Assembly: GCA_016718875.1 (NCBI GenBank)
Contig: JADKBL010000010.1
Span: 1 to 64,000, forward strand
Direction of reading: 5' to 3'
From: Bacteroidota bacterium
GTDB taxonomy: Bacteria > Bacteroidota > Bacteroidia > Bacteroidales > VadinHA17
Length of the DNA: 64,000 nucleotides
Part shown: piece by piece, positions 1 to 14,900 of the stretch
How the letters are laid out: each line of letters starts with the position of its first letter
How positions within the stretch are numbered: position 1 is the first letter of the stretch
Program-made: the position numbers and the translations under genes
The notes under the pieces: model-generated
The model's input: the letters and a program-made list of their open reading frames with translations, nothing else
What the model was told of the DNA's origin: nothing
Databases searched by the model: none

Positions 1-3000
1 TTAGTCTTATCTCCATATCTATATATTTATAATCCTGAAAAAAATATAAGTACATCACCTGGCAGTACAGTTTCTTTTGATATAGAAACTAATCAGACTT
101 CTTTTGATTCAAATAGTGACCAATCCTGGTTGACAGTTTCAAATGATATTACTAATAAGAAAATTATAGCTACGACCATAGGCAGCTCCGGCAATCTATC
201 GGATTGGGAAAAATCGCTAATATAAAAGTTTCGGCAAACGGAACAGCTCCGGATACAGCACATTTGCATAAGTATAGATTTGAGCCTTTGGAAATGAAAA
301 CCGGTAATAGCTATTTTGTTGATTTTGATAATGATGGGGATCTTGATATAGTAGGTAATGGATTAAGTTTCATAAGGAATGATGGGAATGAAGTTTTTAC
401 GACTATTGAAAATTCAAAATTTTCTATAAATTCAACAACCTACTTTGCTGATTATGATAATGATGGAGATCTTGATTTCCTTCATAAAGGAGATTCTATG
501 ATTCTATTCAGGAACGATGGGAGTTCAATTTTTACAGATATTAAGGCATTCCAAAAACAGCTTAAGTATGACGAAACTGAATATACTTCAACACCGTGGT
601 GCGATTATGATAATGATGGAGACCTTGACCTGCTCCTTTCTGGATTAAACCAAAATTCTGAACCGGAAATTTACTTATATAAAAATGCCGGGAAAGATTA
701 TTTTGTTGATGTAGATAACACTTTTAAAGCAGTCACAAAGGGCACAACGGAGTGGATCGATTATAATAATGACGGACATTATGATTTAATGTTATCCGGG
801 ACTGATTTTAATGGTAGCCTTGCTTCCAATTTGTATAAAAACAATGGAACCGGGGATTTTTCTTTACTAAATGTAAAATTCCCTAACCTTTTTAATGGAA
901 AGTTTTCATGGGGTGATTATGATTCTGATGGAGATCCTGATCTGATTATTAGTGGATCCTCTGTTGAAACCAAACAGTTCCTCAAAAAGCCACTAATAAG
1001 ATCTTCAGAAATGATGGTGAGAATAATTTCACTGATATTTCAGCCAATTTAGAATCATTCTATGAGTTGTGCAGCAAGTGGGTAGATCTTGATAACGATG
1101 GTGATCTTGATATTGCTATGTTTGGATATATTACCAGTTATTACAGCAAAGCTCTTCTTATATATTATGAAAATAAAGGAGATAATCAATTTGCAGAATT
1201 GTTTCGCAAAGAATCAATGGAGTCAGTTATGCCAAATTCAATTTCGCTGGGAAACTATGATAATGACGGCGATCTTGATTTTTTATTACAGACAAAAAAC
1301 TGGGAAAATTACCGTCGTCTGTTTAGGAATAATTACAATAATAGTAATGTAAAACCAAATCCTCCAAATAAATTTGGTGTCAAAAGGGAAGGAACAAAAA
1401 CAATTCTTTACTGGAATTCAGGATCAGATACTGAAACACCAACCAAAACCCGAAATATAATATCAGGATCGGCTCTTCACCAGGCTCTTCAGATATTATT
1501 TTGCCACAGGCAGATTTAATTACAGGATTCATAAAATTTCCTGAAATGATAAATTGTCCTGATACTTTCAAAATACTTGAAAATCTACCTTTAGGAAAAT
1601 ACTACTATAGTGTTCAGACAATTGACAACATGCTCACAGGTTCTGAATTCTCACCTGAACAAACCTTTTCTGTAATAGAGCCATTCAGTGAAATGACGAT
1701 AGGTTGTTCCACTCAAGATTGCCTCTCTTGCAGCCGGAGACTATGATAATGATGGTGACTATGACTATATAATTTCGGGAAGAGATGAATGGTGGTCGGA
1801 TTGCTTTACAAAAATTTTCAAGAATAATAATGACTCATCTTTTACAGAATCAGGAATTAACCTGATTCAAATACAAGGAAAAGTTGCCTGGGGAGATTAT
1901 GACAATGATAATGACCTGGACTTAATTATCACTGGACAGGATTTTAGCAATAATCCTTTAACAAAAATATATAGAAACGATGGAAATGGTCTATTTATTG
2001 ACATAGACCTTAATTACATTAGTAATTCCCAACCAGTATGGGTAGATCTTGATAATGATGGTGATCTGGACATTATTTCTACCCAAGAAACTTTTATAAA
2101 TAATGGCAAAGACTCTTTTATCGAGAAATTATAATCCGGGATGGTCTACAGCCGTGACTACTGGCGACTGGGATAAGGATAATGATATTGATGTATTAGT
2201 AAGTTGTCCTAAAACTATTTTGTATAAAAATGAAAACGGCAATCTTAGTCAGTCCAATAATGAATTCTTCAATATTAATTCCGGTAACATCAATAATTTT
2301 GATTTCAATAATGATACCTTCCTTGATCTTATATTTACCGGACAGGATACTAACTATACTAAACAAACATTGATCTACAAAAATACAGGAACTGGATATT
2401 TTACAGAAATTCTACCTGAAGTGAAGGCTGTTACTATGGGCAGTCTACTAACCGGAGATTATAATGGTGATGGTAATTCTGACCTGGTAATAGCAGGGTT
2501 AAGTAACGTATATATGTTGAAGGTTTATGAAAACAATGGAAATGAAAAGTTAAGAGAAGTATATACAAATCAGACAATCAAGCCTTTTCCATATTCATAT
2601 AATTCAATCTGGACTGATTATAATGGCGACGGTTATCTGGATATTTTAACCAGCAATAATTTACTCTTTTCAAATAATTCAAATACTGTAAAACTGCCTC
2701 CTAAAGCTCCAAAAAACCTGCAAACTGAAATACTTGGTTTCGATGTAAATTTTTCATGGGAAAAACCTTCTGAAAATAGCCACTACACTTACAATTTAAG
2801 AGTTGGAACCACTCCCGGAGGAACAGAGGTAGTTTCTCCAATGGCTGATGTTCTTACCGGAAAAAGGCTGATACTCGAGAAAGGAAATGCACAGTTAAAC
2901 ACCGGTTGGACAATTAAGGATCTTAAGGCAGCCCAGACTTACTACTGGAGTGTTCAGGCTGTCGATAATGGATTTAAGGGCGGAGCATGGGCTCCTGAAA

Positions 3001-4025
3001 AGTCATTTACAATGCAGACAGTTTACCCTGATTTTGTTGCGGACACTGCATGTAATGGATATCCAACTTCATTTAAAGATATGTCAGTTTCACCGCTTGG
3101 AAATATTACAAACTGGAAATGGGATTTTGGGGATAAAGAAGTTTCATTAACTAAAAACCCAAAACATATCTATAAAAATCCAGGCGAATATACCGTTACA
3201 CTGGCTGTTAAGAAGGATAGCCTCACATTCAGCAAGACAGCAAAAGTATTGGTAAAAGCCTCTCCTAAAGCAGGTTTCACCTCCAACAGTATTGCACAGA
3301 ACAGAACGCTGGTGACATTTGCCAATACCTCTGACACAGGGAACATAGCTGTAACCAAATGGCTGTGGGATTTTGGAGACGGGCTGTCATTCACTGGCAG
3401 AGTTCCGCAACCACACGGCTACTCAACAAACGGATTGAATACGGTTTCCCTTGTTATTGAGTCAGAAAACGGCTGCAGCGATACGGCATCATCTGTTCTG
3501 AATATCTGCAATGAAACCCTTGAAAAACCTGCAATAATTTCACGCGGTCCGAATGTCTGGTATCTGCAATGCAGTATTGAGACAGCCAAATACTACAGGT
3601 GGTACCTGAATGACAAAATAATTTCAGAAGCTAAAGGCTATGACTATCTGGCTAATCAGAAGATGGGGATATATAAAGTTGAAATATCCGATAAAGGAGA
3701 ATGTTACATCCCCTCAGATGAAATAAAAATCCCGACAGGCATTACAGGAATAGAAGATTCAGATCCATTCGAAGGAGTAAAGATTTATCCCAACCCTACC
3801 CCCGGTTTGTTTACAATTGAGATGGACAATAACATTTTCGGAGAACTTGTAATTGATATCTATAATCAGATTGGAAGTAAGGCACTTAACATAAAATTCG
3901 AAAAGACAACTGAACATTTCCAGACACAGATTGATCTTTCAGGGCAGTCTAAGGGGATGTATCTTATAAATCTGTCGCTGGATGAGTTCAGGGCGGTCAG
4001 GAAGTTGCTGCGTTCGAAAAATTGA
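1..4025 (+). pseudogene. T9SS-exported BACON/FG-GAP propeller/FN3/PKD surface protein, 5' truncated and multiply frameshifted
   Basis: The 5' end lies off the window. Read across frames, the sequence gives a BACON-like domain (about 1-285), a first set of seven FG-GAP/VCBS repeats with DxDxDGxxD calcium loops (about 300-1330), an FN3-like domain (about 1350-1680), a second set of seven repeats (about 1730-2690), another FN3, two PKD domains (about 3005-3500), an Ig-like module and a T9SS type A sorting domain with the YPNP motif (about 3740-4020). Continuous coding needs frame changes near 200, 985, 1445, 1700 and 2130. Three of these look like one missing base (near 200 and 985 at short A or G runs, near 1445 at an A-run) and two like one extra base. 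No blade is lost. The 3' end is nearly identical to that of the next gene, but the last residues (KLLRSKN) differ from the usual ending. Export to the cell surface is inferred from the sorting domain; the ligand is unknown. Confidence 0.75.
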
Positions 4026-4150
4026 GCCTCAGCGATCCTCCTGAACAAATAAATTATTAAACTGATTCTTAATTTGTCTAAGATTCCTATAACGTTTTTG
4101 ACTACTTTAGGACCTTTTAAACCTAAATCTTAATTGTTCAATTTCGTTTA

Positions 4151-7100
4151 ATGGATCTGTTATCTCGTCTCCTGCTGTGCAAAAAAATCTTTAGTAAGAT
4201 ATCAGGCACATTAATCCTCTCAGTTTTATTTCTAAACATCTCTATTCCCGGGAAAGCTCAGAACAATGCTCTTTCTTTTGACGGAATAAATGATTATGTG
4301 GCTGTTCCAGCCCTGGGTAATAATCTTACTCAGTTTACAATCGAAACATGGATAAATGCCTCCTCCATAGCCGGATCTTCAGGACTTAATGGAATCTTTA
4401 ATACAAACAGCTGGGCTGCAGGTGATGTTCATCTGCAGATAAATAATACCAAGATTGAGCTTGCTGTAATGGAAGTACCCTTATTAATGTTCCCTATAAT
4501 TCGATCACAATAAATACATGGCATCACCTTGCTGTAAGTTATAACTCAGTAACAAAGGTGGTTAGAGCATATATCAACGGTAATCTGATACAATCGGTAA
4601 CAATGGCCACTGCTGTTTCTGCCAATTTCACTGCTGCTGAAATCGGGGCATGGACAACCCAGCGATATTTTGCAGGTATTATGGACGAATACAGGATATG
4701 GAATATGGAACGAACTCTTACAGAAATTACAAATAGTATGTTCTCAACCCTGACAGGCACTGAATCAGGGCTTCTGGCCTCATTCAGTTTTAACCAGGGA
4801 ATTGCCGGTGGAACAAATACAGGAATAAACACTCTTGTAAATGCAAAAGGAAGCAATAACGGAACACTTACTAATTTTGCATTAGCAGGAGCATCATCAA
4901 ACTGGGTTTCCGGTACAGTCCCGTCATCAATTGCTGACAACTGTCTTAATTTTAACGGAACTAACAACTGGGTGAGTTGCGGTTCTGTTAATCCTGTAAA
5001 ATTCACAATTGAAGCCTGGGCTCTTCCAACTTCTGTTTCAGCTGACCAGGCTGTTGTTTCTACTCTCTACACAGGTACAAATTCTGGTGCTGAATTACAT
5101 ATCGGATCTGACAGTTATCCATATGTAACCATAAGGAATGGTGCTGCATGGCTCGACATAAAAGGTCCTGCAAAAGTTGTTGCCGGGGTGTGGATACATC
5201 TTGCTGCAACTTTCGACGGTTCAACCTGTAATCTTTTTGTAAATGGAATTAAGGTTGCCACTCAGACATCAATATCATACAATGCCGGTACAAGTACTTT
5301 GTTAATTGGTGTCAGGATGGGGCCTGGACTATATTTCTCCGGAAAAATTGATGATGTAAGGATATGGAACCGGGCAATTACAGAAACCAATTTACTCGAC
5401 AGCCTCTATAAAGTATTGAACGGTTCAGAAAAAGGGTTGCTGGCACATTACGGTTTTAATCAGGGCACAGCAAGTGGAACAAATACCGGCCTGACTACTC
5501 TCTTAAGTTCAACGGGGACAAATCATGGTACATTGACCAACTTTGCGCTCTCCGGATCAGCTTCTAACTGGGTAACAGCATTTCTCCCCTCTCCAGCCAG
5601 CCATGTCACTAATTTCGCGGCATCGCTGGTAAGCAACAAAATGACATTAACCTGGACAGATGCAACAGGGTCAGTAATACCTGACGGATATTTAATTTAT
5701 GCTTCAAAAACAAATGCATTTACAAATCCTGTTGATGGCATTCTCCCGGCAGATGACAATGATCTGAACGATGGTACGGGAACTATCAGAGTTGCAAAGG
5801 GAATCCAGACTTACAATGGTTGGATTAATGAAGATTTTAATAAGATATACTATTTTAAAATAATTCCACTTACAACTCCGGGAATCAATGTAAAGTATTA
5901 TACATCCGGTACCATTCCCCAGGTACAGGTTACATCCAAACCCCTCTTCATTCCGGTAACATCCACTTTGCCAAATCATTTTTACCCAACCTGGGGTGAT
6001 TATAATAATGACGGGTATCTCGATTTGCTGCTGGAAGTTGATGGCTCGTCTTCTCCTTATAAGCATGACTTATATAAAAACAACCGGAATAATACTTATA
6101 CATCCGTTATGATTTTTCCTACAGACGAATTACGATGGATTGATATCGACTGTAATGGATATCTTGACGTTACAGGAAAATCAAATATATATTATAATAA
6201 CGGTGGAACTTCTTTCACAACAGTTGCCTCATCGACTTTAGGATTGTCTAATGCAACAGGTGAATGGGCTGATCTTGACAAGGATGGGGATCTGGATCTA
6301 ATGAGAACTCCCGCTAACATGGATGATGTTGATTGGAATTATATTAAAATTTACAGAAGAGATGGCTCCATTTTTAATGAACTGCACGGGAACTCTTTCC
6401 ATCCCTGTCAGGGTCTTAGAAAATGGTTTGACTATAATAAGGACGGCTATCCTGATATACTGACATCCGGTTTGAATCCGATTGACGGTAAAATATATAC
6501 TATAGTTTACAAAAATGAAGGAAATGAAAAATTTACTGAGCAACCTCAATTGGTTTTACCTGTCCTTAAATTAGGTTCAGTTTCAATTGCTGATTTAAAT
6601 TCTGATGGCTGGTTGGACCTGGTATTTGTAGGTGAAACAGGAGAAGCAATAGTATCTGTCAATAATCAGGGAAGCAATTTTACAAATACCACAATTTCAA
6701 CCTTATCTAATCCCAATTCTACTCAGGTGCAAATTGCAGATTTTACAAATGACGGTCTAAACGATATTCTGGTTAACTGGATAAGCTACACTTATGGAGG
6801 TACTTTTAAAATATTCCGTAATGATGGAAATGGTTCATTTTCTGAGCTTTTTAGCTCTTATGCAACTACTTTTGTAAGTATAGCAGATATAAACAATGAT
6901 GGAAACATTGATGTTGCGCAATTTGCAAATGATATATATCAGAATACATCTACGTCGCAAAACCTGAGTCCGAATAAAATTTCTAATGCTTCCGCTGCAC
7001 TTGAGGGCAATGGAATAAGGTTTTCCTGGAGCGCAACTGATGACAAAACTCCTGCTGCAGGTTTAACTTACAACCTTCGCATTGGCACCTCCACCGGTAC

Positions 7101-10100
7101 AACAAATATTTTATCGCCCAATGCTAATATTCCATCGGGTACTATAAAAATGCTGGCTGAAGGTAATATGGGTTCTCTCACAACTCCATTTCTGAAATTG
7201 CCCAAAGGGACATATTACTGGAGTGTACAGGCAGTTGACAACAGCTTCAGAGGTGGCACTTTTTCTGATGAAAAATCAATTACAATTATTGATGTTCCTG
7301 CATCAAACATTACAGCTGAAAAAATCGATAATAATTCCCTGAAACTCAATTGGACAAATGGTAACGGAGCCAGAAGAGCTGTTTTCTGCAAGACCGGGAC
7401 GACTGGTACTGCAGGTCCAGTAAACAGGAGCTCTTACCTTGCATCCTCCGATTTTGCTGAAGGTAACCAGATTGGATCAACCGGATGGTATTGTGTCTAC
7501 AATGGGACTGGAGACAGTGTTACAGTATCAAACCTAAACAGTTCTGATTCTTACATTTTTCATGTTGTAGAATATTCCGGTAATTCTGGTTCTGAAACCT
7601 ATATTCTGACAACAGCAAATGGAAACCCTGGTGATTTCAGCACCGGCATTATCAGCGAACAACCGGCAATTTTCTATCCTAATAACCGCTCTACCCCTAC
7701 TATCGGTTACTTCGGCGATTTTAACAATGATAATTACATCGACTTTCTGTTCGGTTCCGGAAAATCTGGTATTCAAAAGATATTTTACAATCAGAGAAAT
7801 AAAACTTTTTCATCAACAGATATAACAGTTTCCATACCGATATTCAGAAAACCGCTGGATATCGTTATTGATTACAACAACGACGGATGGTTTGACTATT
7901 TTGAAACCGGTGACACCGACAAATATTATTCCTATCCTACTTTTACCCGCGTTTTCACAAATCGTGGAGATAATACCTTCTCGGAGAAAAAATTTAATTC
8001 TGACGTAGAAGGTACTATATACAGTTCCATTGCAATGAGCGATTATAATAATGATGGAAATCTTGATCTTTTTATAGGAGGTGATAAAGGCACTGTTCCT
8101 GTAGATTGTGTGCCACCTTGTTATAGAACCACCTACGAAAGAATTTCAAAAGTCTATAAAAGCAATGGGGCGGCCGGTAATTACAGCTTTACAGAACAAA
8201 CAGATATAGTACTTCCTAAATTGTCCAAAGGCGCTGCAAAATGGGGCGATTTCAATAATGACGGATGGTCTGATCTGATAATTACCGGTCAGGCAAATAA
8301 TGGGCTTTACTATATCTACCTGAATGTCAATAATAAAAATAACAGCTTCACAACAACCGAGATAGAATCTGACAATAATGAACAGGATATTGGCTACCTG
8401 GAATGCGGGGACTTTGATAAAGACGGATATCTCGATTTCATATATGCCAGTGATTCTTCAGGCACTAATGGTAAAGCCAGACTCTACTGGAACAACAGGG
8501 ATAACACATTTACAAGGGATCTGATTACTTTTGCCGATCAGACTTCTCTTAATCAGTTTGCAATTGGCGATTTCGATAATGATCAGGCTCTTGATGTTAT
8601 TTTTGCCATGGGAAACACTCCCTACAAACGATTGTATAAAAACAATTACCCCATAAGGTCCTTTTCTTTGGTGACCGAATTAATTTCTCCTGCACCACCT
8701 CATGGTGTAGTTAAACTGGCTGATTATGATAATGATGGCGATCAGGATATCCTTTCCACCGATGGTGGTGTTTTTCCCACCGGATTATGCAATATGGTAA
8801 AAAATAATTCCATAATGAAATCCACTGCAATCCTGGCAAATAACCCTCCTGCCTCACCGGGAAATATAAGAACAGAACTTTCTCCGGGTCAGTTATTAAT
8901 CAGCTGGGATAAAGTCACAAGCGATGAAACACCAAATCTCAGCTACAACCTGAAACTTGAAAAAGGCGGAGTAACAATTAACTCTCCTGCTTCAGATCTG
9001 TCAACTGGCAAACGACGGATCCCCGAAATGGGAAATACAGGAATGAATAATTTTGCAGTAATGAAGGGTTTGCCTGTGGGAACATATTCAATCAGTGTTC
9101 AGGCTGTTGACGGAGCCTTTACAGGAGGTGCATGGTCAGCCCCTGTAGTAGTTGAACTTAAAAACACCAAGGCATTTTTCACTTTTGATACTGTATGTTA
9201 TAAAGTAGCAACAAAATTATCCGACCTTTCAACTTCGACAAAGAATATTGCAGGCAGAAAATGGAAATATAATAACAGTGTAATTTCAACTGATTCTGTG
9301 GCACATTTTGTTTTTCCCCACTCCGGAACGGATAATATTACCCTTGTAATTACCGACGGAGAAGGAACAACAGATTCCATTACCCACTCAATTAAAATTA
9401 AGGAAAGGCCAACTGCATCATATTCAGCTACAACAGTTTGCCTTGGAACTACGACAACATTTGTAAATAATTCATCGCGCAATGGTTCCGGAACAGTAAC
9501 CTGGAACTGGAACTATGATAACGGTGACCCTGCATCTGCTGACTCTATTCCGCTGAATAAAGTATTCGGATTGGCTAAAACTTATAATACAAGACTGATT
9601 GTTACCGCATCAAACGGATGTGCCGACACTCTTGCCAAAGAGGTTATTGTAGGGGCATTCCCAAATACATTAACTTCAGTCAACGGGAAAACAGTGTTCT
9701 GCCAGGGCGACAGCCTCATCCTCTCTGTTGAAAATAATCCTTTATATAATTATCAGTGGAAACTGGACAACAACGACCTCACAAATTCCAATGCAAACTC
9801 TCATACAGTGAAGTCAAACTCAGGCGGATATTCTGTGAAAATTACAAATCCTCTTGCCAACTGTGTAGCAAGCTCTGCCCAGACAATCGTAACCGTTGAT
9901 CCTAAACCTGCTGCCCCGTTTATTTCAGAATCGGGATCAATACAATTCTGTCAGGGTGATTCAGTATTACTGACAGCTGGCAACAACACAGGTTATGATT
10001 TTCATTGGAAACTTAACGATGGAGAAGCCGGGTCGGGAAGCAATCAGTTTGTTGCAAAAAACGGAGGAACATATTCTCTTTTAGTAACCAACTCCAAAGG

Positions 10101-11610
10101 CTGTTCCGCAAATTCAACAAACAATGTAATTGTAACAGTAAATACCAAACCTGTTCTTCCAACAGTTAATATCAGCGGACCTACAACTTTTTGTGAAGGC
10201 AGCAGTGTGGACCTTAGCGTGGGATCAGTTTCAGGGTATACCTACCAGTGGGAGAATAACGGCTCAGGTATTACCGGGGCAACTAACAGCAGTATTGTTG
10301 TTCAGACTCAGGGTGTCTATAATCTGAAAATATCCAATTCCTTCGGATGTTACATAAAAACAGAAAATACTACTGTTAATGTCTTAACAACACCTGGTAC
10401 TCCTACGATACAGGAATCAGGGCCGCTAACTTTCTGCGAAGGGAGCTCAGTGATCCTAAGTGTAAACCAAACTTCAGGCTATTCATATCAGTGGAAGCTG
10501 AACGGAGGTGAAGTTGGCTCTAATTCGAATCAGTATATGGCAAAGAGCAGCGGACGTTATTCTCTTGTGGTATCAAACAGTAATTGTTCAGTGACTTCAG
10601 CTAACATTGTTGATATAACTGTAAATCCATTACCGGTTGTCAGCGATATAAACCTTGTCGGATCAGACAAATTCTGTAAGGGAGGTAAGGCAACATTAAG
10701 TGTTCCTTTAAATTCAAACTATACTTACTCATGGAAAAATGGCACAAATGATCTTCAGTTAAACACTAACAGCATTGATGCAGCCGAAAGTGGTGAATAC
10801 TACGTCGAGGTAAGTCTGGCAGAATGCAAGGTAACATCGGCTCCCCGAAGGATAGAAGTCGTGGAAAAACCTGCAAGACCTGATATTGATAAGGGATCCT
10901 ACTTCGCGGATAAGTGCCTGAATGAAAATCCATTGATCCTTTCAGTCGATAATATGGTGTCAGGTTACAGTTACCAGTGGTACAAAAACGAAACACCGAT
11001 TAGCAACTCCTCTTCAATTGAAGTCATGGAGTCAGGTAATTATTATCTTGAAGCAGTTGTTGATATCTGCCCCAGTGAACGTGCTCTGGCTGAGATCAAA
11101 TTAAAAAATCCATTGGCTAAACCTGATATTTTTGCAAAAGGTCCTGCTGTATGGATTGTTTCCACAACCTCTGATGCGAAGTATTATAATTGGTATTACA
11201 ACGGGAGTATTGTCCAGCGTGATAATAAAAATGTATTTGTAGCCGGACAAAAAATGGGATTATACAGAGTGAGCATATCGAATGACAATGACTGTTTCGT
11301 CTTCAGTAATACCATCGAGGTGCCAACCGGAATTACAGGTATAGAAGATCCAGATCCGTTTGAAGGAGTGAAGATCTATCCAAATCCAACAACTGGATTG
11401 TTCACAATTGATATGGATAATAACATCTTCGGGGAACTTTCCATAAATATTTTCAGCCAGACAGGAAGCAAGGTACTGAGCATTAAATTCGATAAAACAA
11501 CAGAGCATTTCTCAAGTGAGATCGACCTCTCAGGACAGTCAAAAGGGTTGTATCTGATAAATCTGTCGCTGGATAAGTTCAGGGCGGTGAGGAAGGTTCT
11601 GGTAGAATAG
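4151..11610 (+). CDS. Giant T9SS surface protein: two LamG domains, two seven-bladed FG-GAP propellers, FN3, PKD and Ig-like repeats (one frameshift)
   Basis: The ATG at 4151 begins a signal peptide ending near GKAQ. Two LamG/concanavalin-like domains follow (about 4260-4800 and 4930-5470), then an FN3-like segment, seven FG-GAP repeats (about 5940-6960), an FN3 pair, seven more repeats (about 7640-8830), an FN3, two PKD-like domains (about 9165-9660), six Ig-like repeats of about 80 residues each with one FC(Q/E/K)G motif, a final Ig-like module and a T9SS type A sorting domain (GITGIED, then IYPNP). One base appears to be missing near 4470, inside the first LamG (a GTAATGG that would read GTAAATGG). 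The shifted frame continues with a perfect LamG segment up to 4558 and beyond. LamG domains usually bind glycans or proteins; the ligand here is not known. The frameshift may be a sequencing error, in which case this is an intact protein of about 2486 residues. Confidence 0.8.
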
Positions 11611-11925
11611 GTTCGGGGGTTCCGCGTACTATGGTTCGAGGGTTCTATTTAACGATTCCCCCTTTGAAGGGGGCAGGGGGATGTTTTTATAGAGATAGTT
11701 CCAGGTTCGAATGCAAAAACCATCGAACTATCAAACTTTTGGTACCCGGAAACTTATATCATGTTGCTTAAAACCAGCTACATTCAATAACACTAATCCT
11801 GTATTTTCCTATTCTTCTGTTAATTAATTAACAGTAATTTACTATCAGTAAATATGATATAAACAATATTTCTGGTTCGTGTGTTATGGTTATGGATAGT
11901 TTTATTTAAACAAAGTTCTTAACCT
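11611..11925. other. Intergenic region with short GC-rich palindrome
   Basis: No gene is visible. A short palindrome at 11658-11673 (7-base C/T arms, 2-base loop) is followed by a G-run and a T-run. It could act as a terminator for the upstream gene, and it resembles the C-rich/G-rich palindromes at 48286 and 58091. The rest is AT-rich leader of the gene at 11926. I could not identify a convincing TTTG/TAnnTTTG promoter pair. Confidence 0.4.
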
Positions 11926-14900
11926 ATGAAAAACAAACCGGGAAGAAGAGGGCTGTTGACAGCTGCCATTTTTTTATATACTTCATTACTGTTTTCCCAG
12001 ACATTTACCGAACAGACATCCATTATTCTGGCAGGTCTTGCGAATGGTTCAGCCATGTGGGGAGACGCCGACAATGATGGCGATATTGATATTCTTGTGG
12101 CAGGAACAGATGCAGGCAATGCGTTTGTAGTGAAGCTTTACAGGAACAATGGATCTTATTCTTACTCCGATAACGGAACTTTTTCTCCTGCAATACCAAC
12201 TGTTTACAGTTCATATAATGTCCATGCCCAATGGGTTGATTTTGACAACGATGGCTTTCTTGATATAATTCTGAACATACCCTCATCATCTGGTGCGAGT
12301 AACCTTATGATTTACAGGCATGAAGCTGATAATTCATACCTTCGTAAGGCGACAATTGATTACTGGACATGGCAGGGTAACTCAATTGATTGCGGTGATT
12401 ATGATAATGACGGGGATAAAGATATTCTGCTCGTAACACACAATGCATCAAGGATATTTCAAAACCAGGGCAATTTTGTGTTTAAGGAGCAGTACTCAAT
12501 AAAGCTTGACGGACTTGGAGAAACTTCCAGTAAATTCATTGATTATGACAATGACGGCAAACTCGACATCTTTATTATGGGTTTTCCTGATGCTTCTTAT
12601 TATGGTCTTGGAAAAATCTACAAAAACAATGGTAACAACAGTTTTACTCTTCAGAATGGAATCAGCATAAGAGTTTATTATGACGGGTCAGCTGACTGGG
12701 GAGACTATAATAATGACGGATTCCCTGATCTTCTCACAACTGGAAAGTATGGCAATACGATAATCAATAAAAACAACGGCAACAACACTTTCACTCCAAG
12801 GTATTCAATTACACTGATGCCTGCAACAGAGGGTGCATCAAAATGGGGCGACCTTGACAATGACGGAGATCTTGATATCTTTCTTAGCGGTAACAGTAAT
12901 AATACAAAGGTCACAAAAATATATATCAACAATGGAAATGATACTTTTTCCGAACTGGCAGGTACATCGATAGATGGTTTACATAAAAGCTCAGTGGATC
13001 TGTTTGATTATGACAATGATAATGACCTTGATATACTTATAAGCGGAGATAATGGATCTTCAAGGATTACCAAAGTCTATAAAAACGTACCGCCCCTTGT
13101 TAATCCTATACCTTCAGCACCGACAAACCTGACTGCAACAGTCAGTGGAAACGATATAATTCTTAAATGGAAATCGGTTAGGACCGATAACACCAATTAT
13201 AAAGCTTTGACATATAATATAATGGTCGGGACTTCCAGCGGAGCAGTCAATACTTTAAGCCCAAATTCCCGGACATCGGATGGAATGCACATAATATCAG
13301 GCATGGGTAACGGACAGTATGATACTACATTCATACTGAGGAACCTGACTCGTGGACTTACATATTACTGGAAAGTTCAGACAGTTGACAACAGCTGGAA
13401 AGGAAGTGCCTTCACCGCAGGTCCCAATTTTGTCTATAGCGCCGTCATCCAGGCAGGTTCACTTAATGCACAGGGGATTGATGGTTCGTCAGCCACCCTC
13501 TCGTGGACGAGAGGCAACGGCACAAATTGTGCTGTCTTCCTCAGAGAAGCCAATTCGGGAAATGCCCTGCCTGTGAATGGGACAGGATATTCATCAAATT
13601 CCATTTTCAAATCAGGAACTCAGATAAGTACTTCGGGATGGTATTGTGTTTATAATGGTACAGCAACTACTGTAAATGTTACAAACCTGAAAGCGGCAAC
13701 TGATTATATTTTTCAGGTCGTTGAGTACACTGGTTCCGGTGCCACCTCCAGTTATGACATTTCAACATCCCTGGAAAATCCTGTTACTTTTAAAACCGGA
13801 ACCTTCACTGAGATTAAGACTGCTAATCTCCTTCCTGTAACAACAATCAGTTACACGAATCCATCTTCAGCCTACTGGGCAGATTTTGACAATGATGCAG
13901 CAAATGGGAATGATCTGGACCTTTTAATCAGAGGAAATAGTGCCACAAGGCTCTACAGATATGACGGATCAAATACATACACACTTCTCCCTGAATCATT
14001 TAATACCGGTTATTCCTCTGCATGCGGCGACTATAATAATGATGGCCTTGTTGATATAGCTATTGCCTGCTACCCGGAGGTGGAACTTTATAAAAACACC
14101 GGAGCCGGAACATTTGCCGAACAGGCCGGAGCATTACCTGTAACAGGTGAATACGGAGCCCTCGACTGGGGTGACTTTAATAACGATGGCTTCCTCGATA
14201 TTATAATAACATCTTCATCTTCCACAGAAGGGATAACATCCAGAATTTTCAGGAATAATAATGGAACATCATTTACGGAACAACAATCGATTTCACTGAC
14301 CGGGATGGCATATGGTTCGGCAGAATGGGCTGATTATGATAATGACGGATTTAATGACCTTATAATTGCCGGAAGTACAAGTGATGCCTCTTACATAACA
14401 AAAATTTACCGGAATACCGGTAATAACAATTTCACTGAACAATCGGGCATAACAATTTCAGGGACATCAGGCAGTACAATTGACTGGGGTGACTATGACA
14501 ATGATGGTTTTCTGGACTTTATTATTACAGGTTTTAACCTTTTCACTCCGATAACAAAAGTATATCGGAACAACGGAACCAATGGCTTTTCGGAACAGAC
14601 TTCCATTACACTGCCTCAGATAAATAATGGTTCTGCAAGATGGGGTGATTATGATAATGACGGGGATCTCGATATTCTGTTAACAGGATACACCGGTTTC
14701 TATAAACTGTCTGTGACCAAAATTTTCATGAATAATGCAAATGGAACATTCTCAGAGGATCAGTTATCAATATTGCCTGGACTGGGCGCAAGTTCCGGAA
14801 CATGGGGCGACTATGATAAAGATGGTGATTTGGATATAGTGCTCACAGGTAATTTACCGGATGGTGCAGTTTCAAAAATCTACAGGAACGATCTTAATAT

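Noticed and set aside
1089..1352. Plus-strand reading frame inside the first giant gene
   Set aside because: It is an alternative frame of the repeat-coding DNA; the overlapping frame encodes clear DNDGD repeats.
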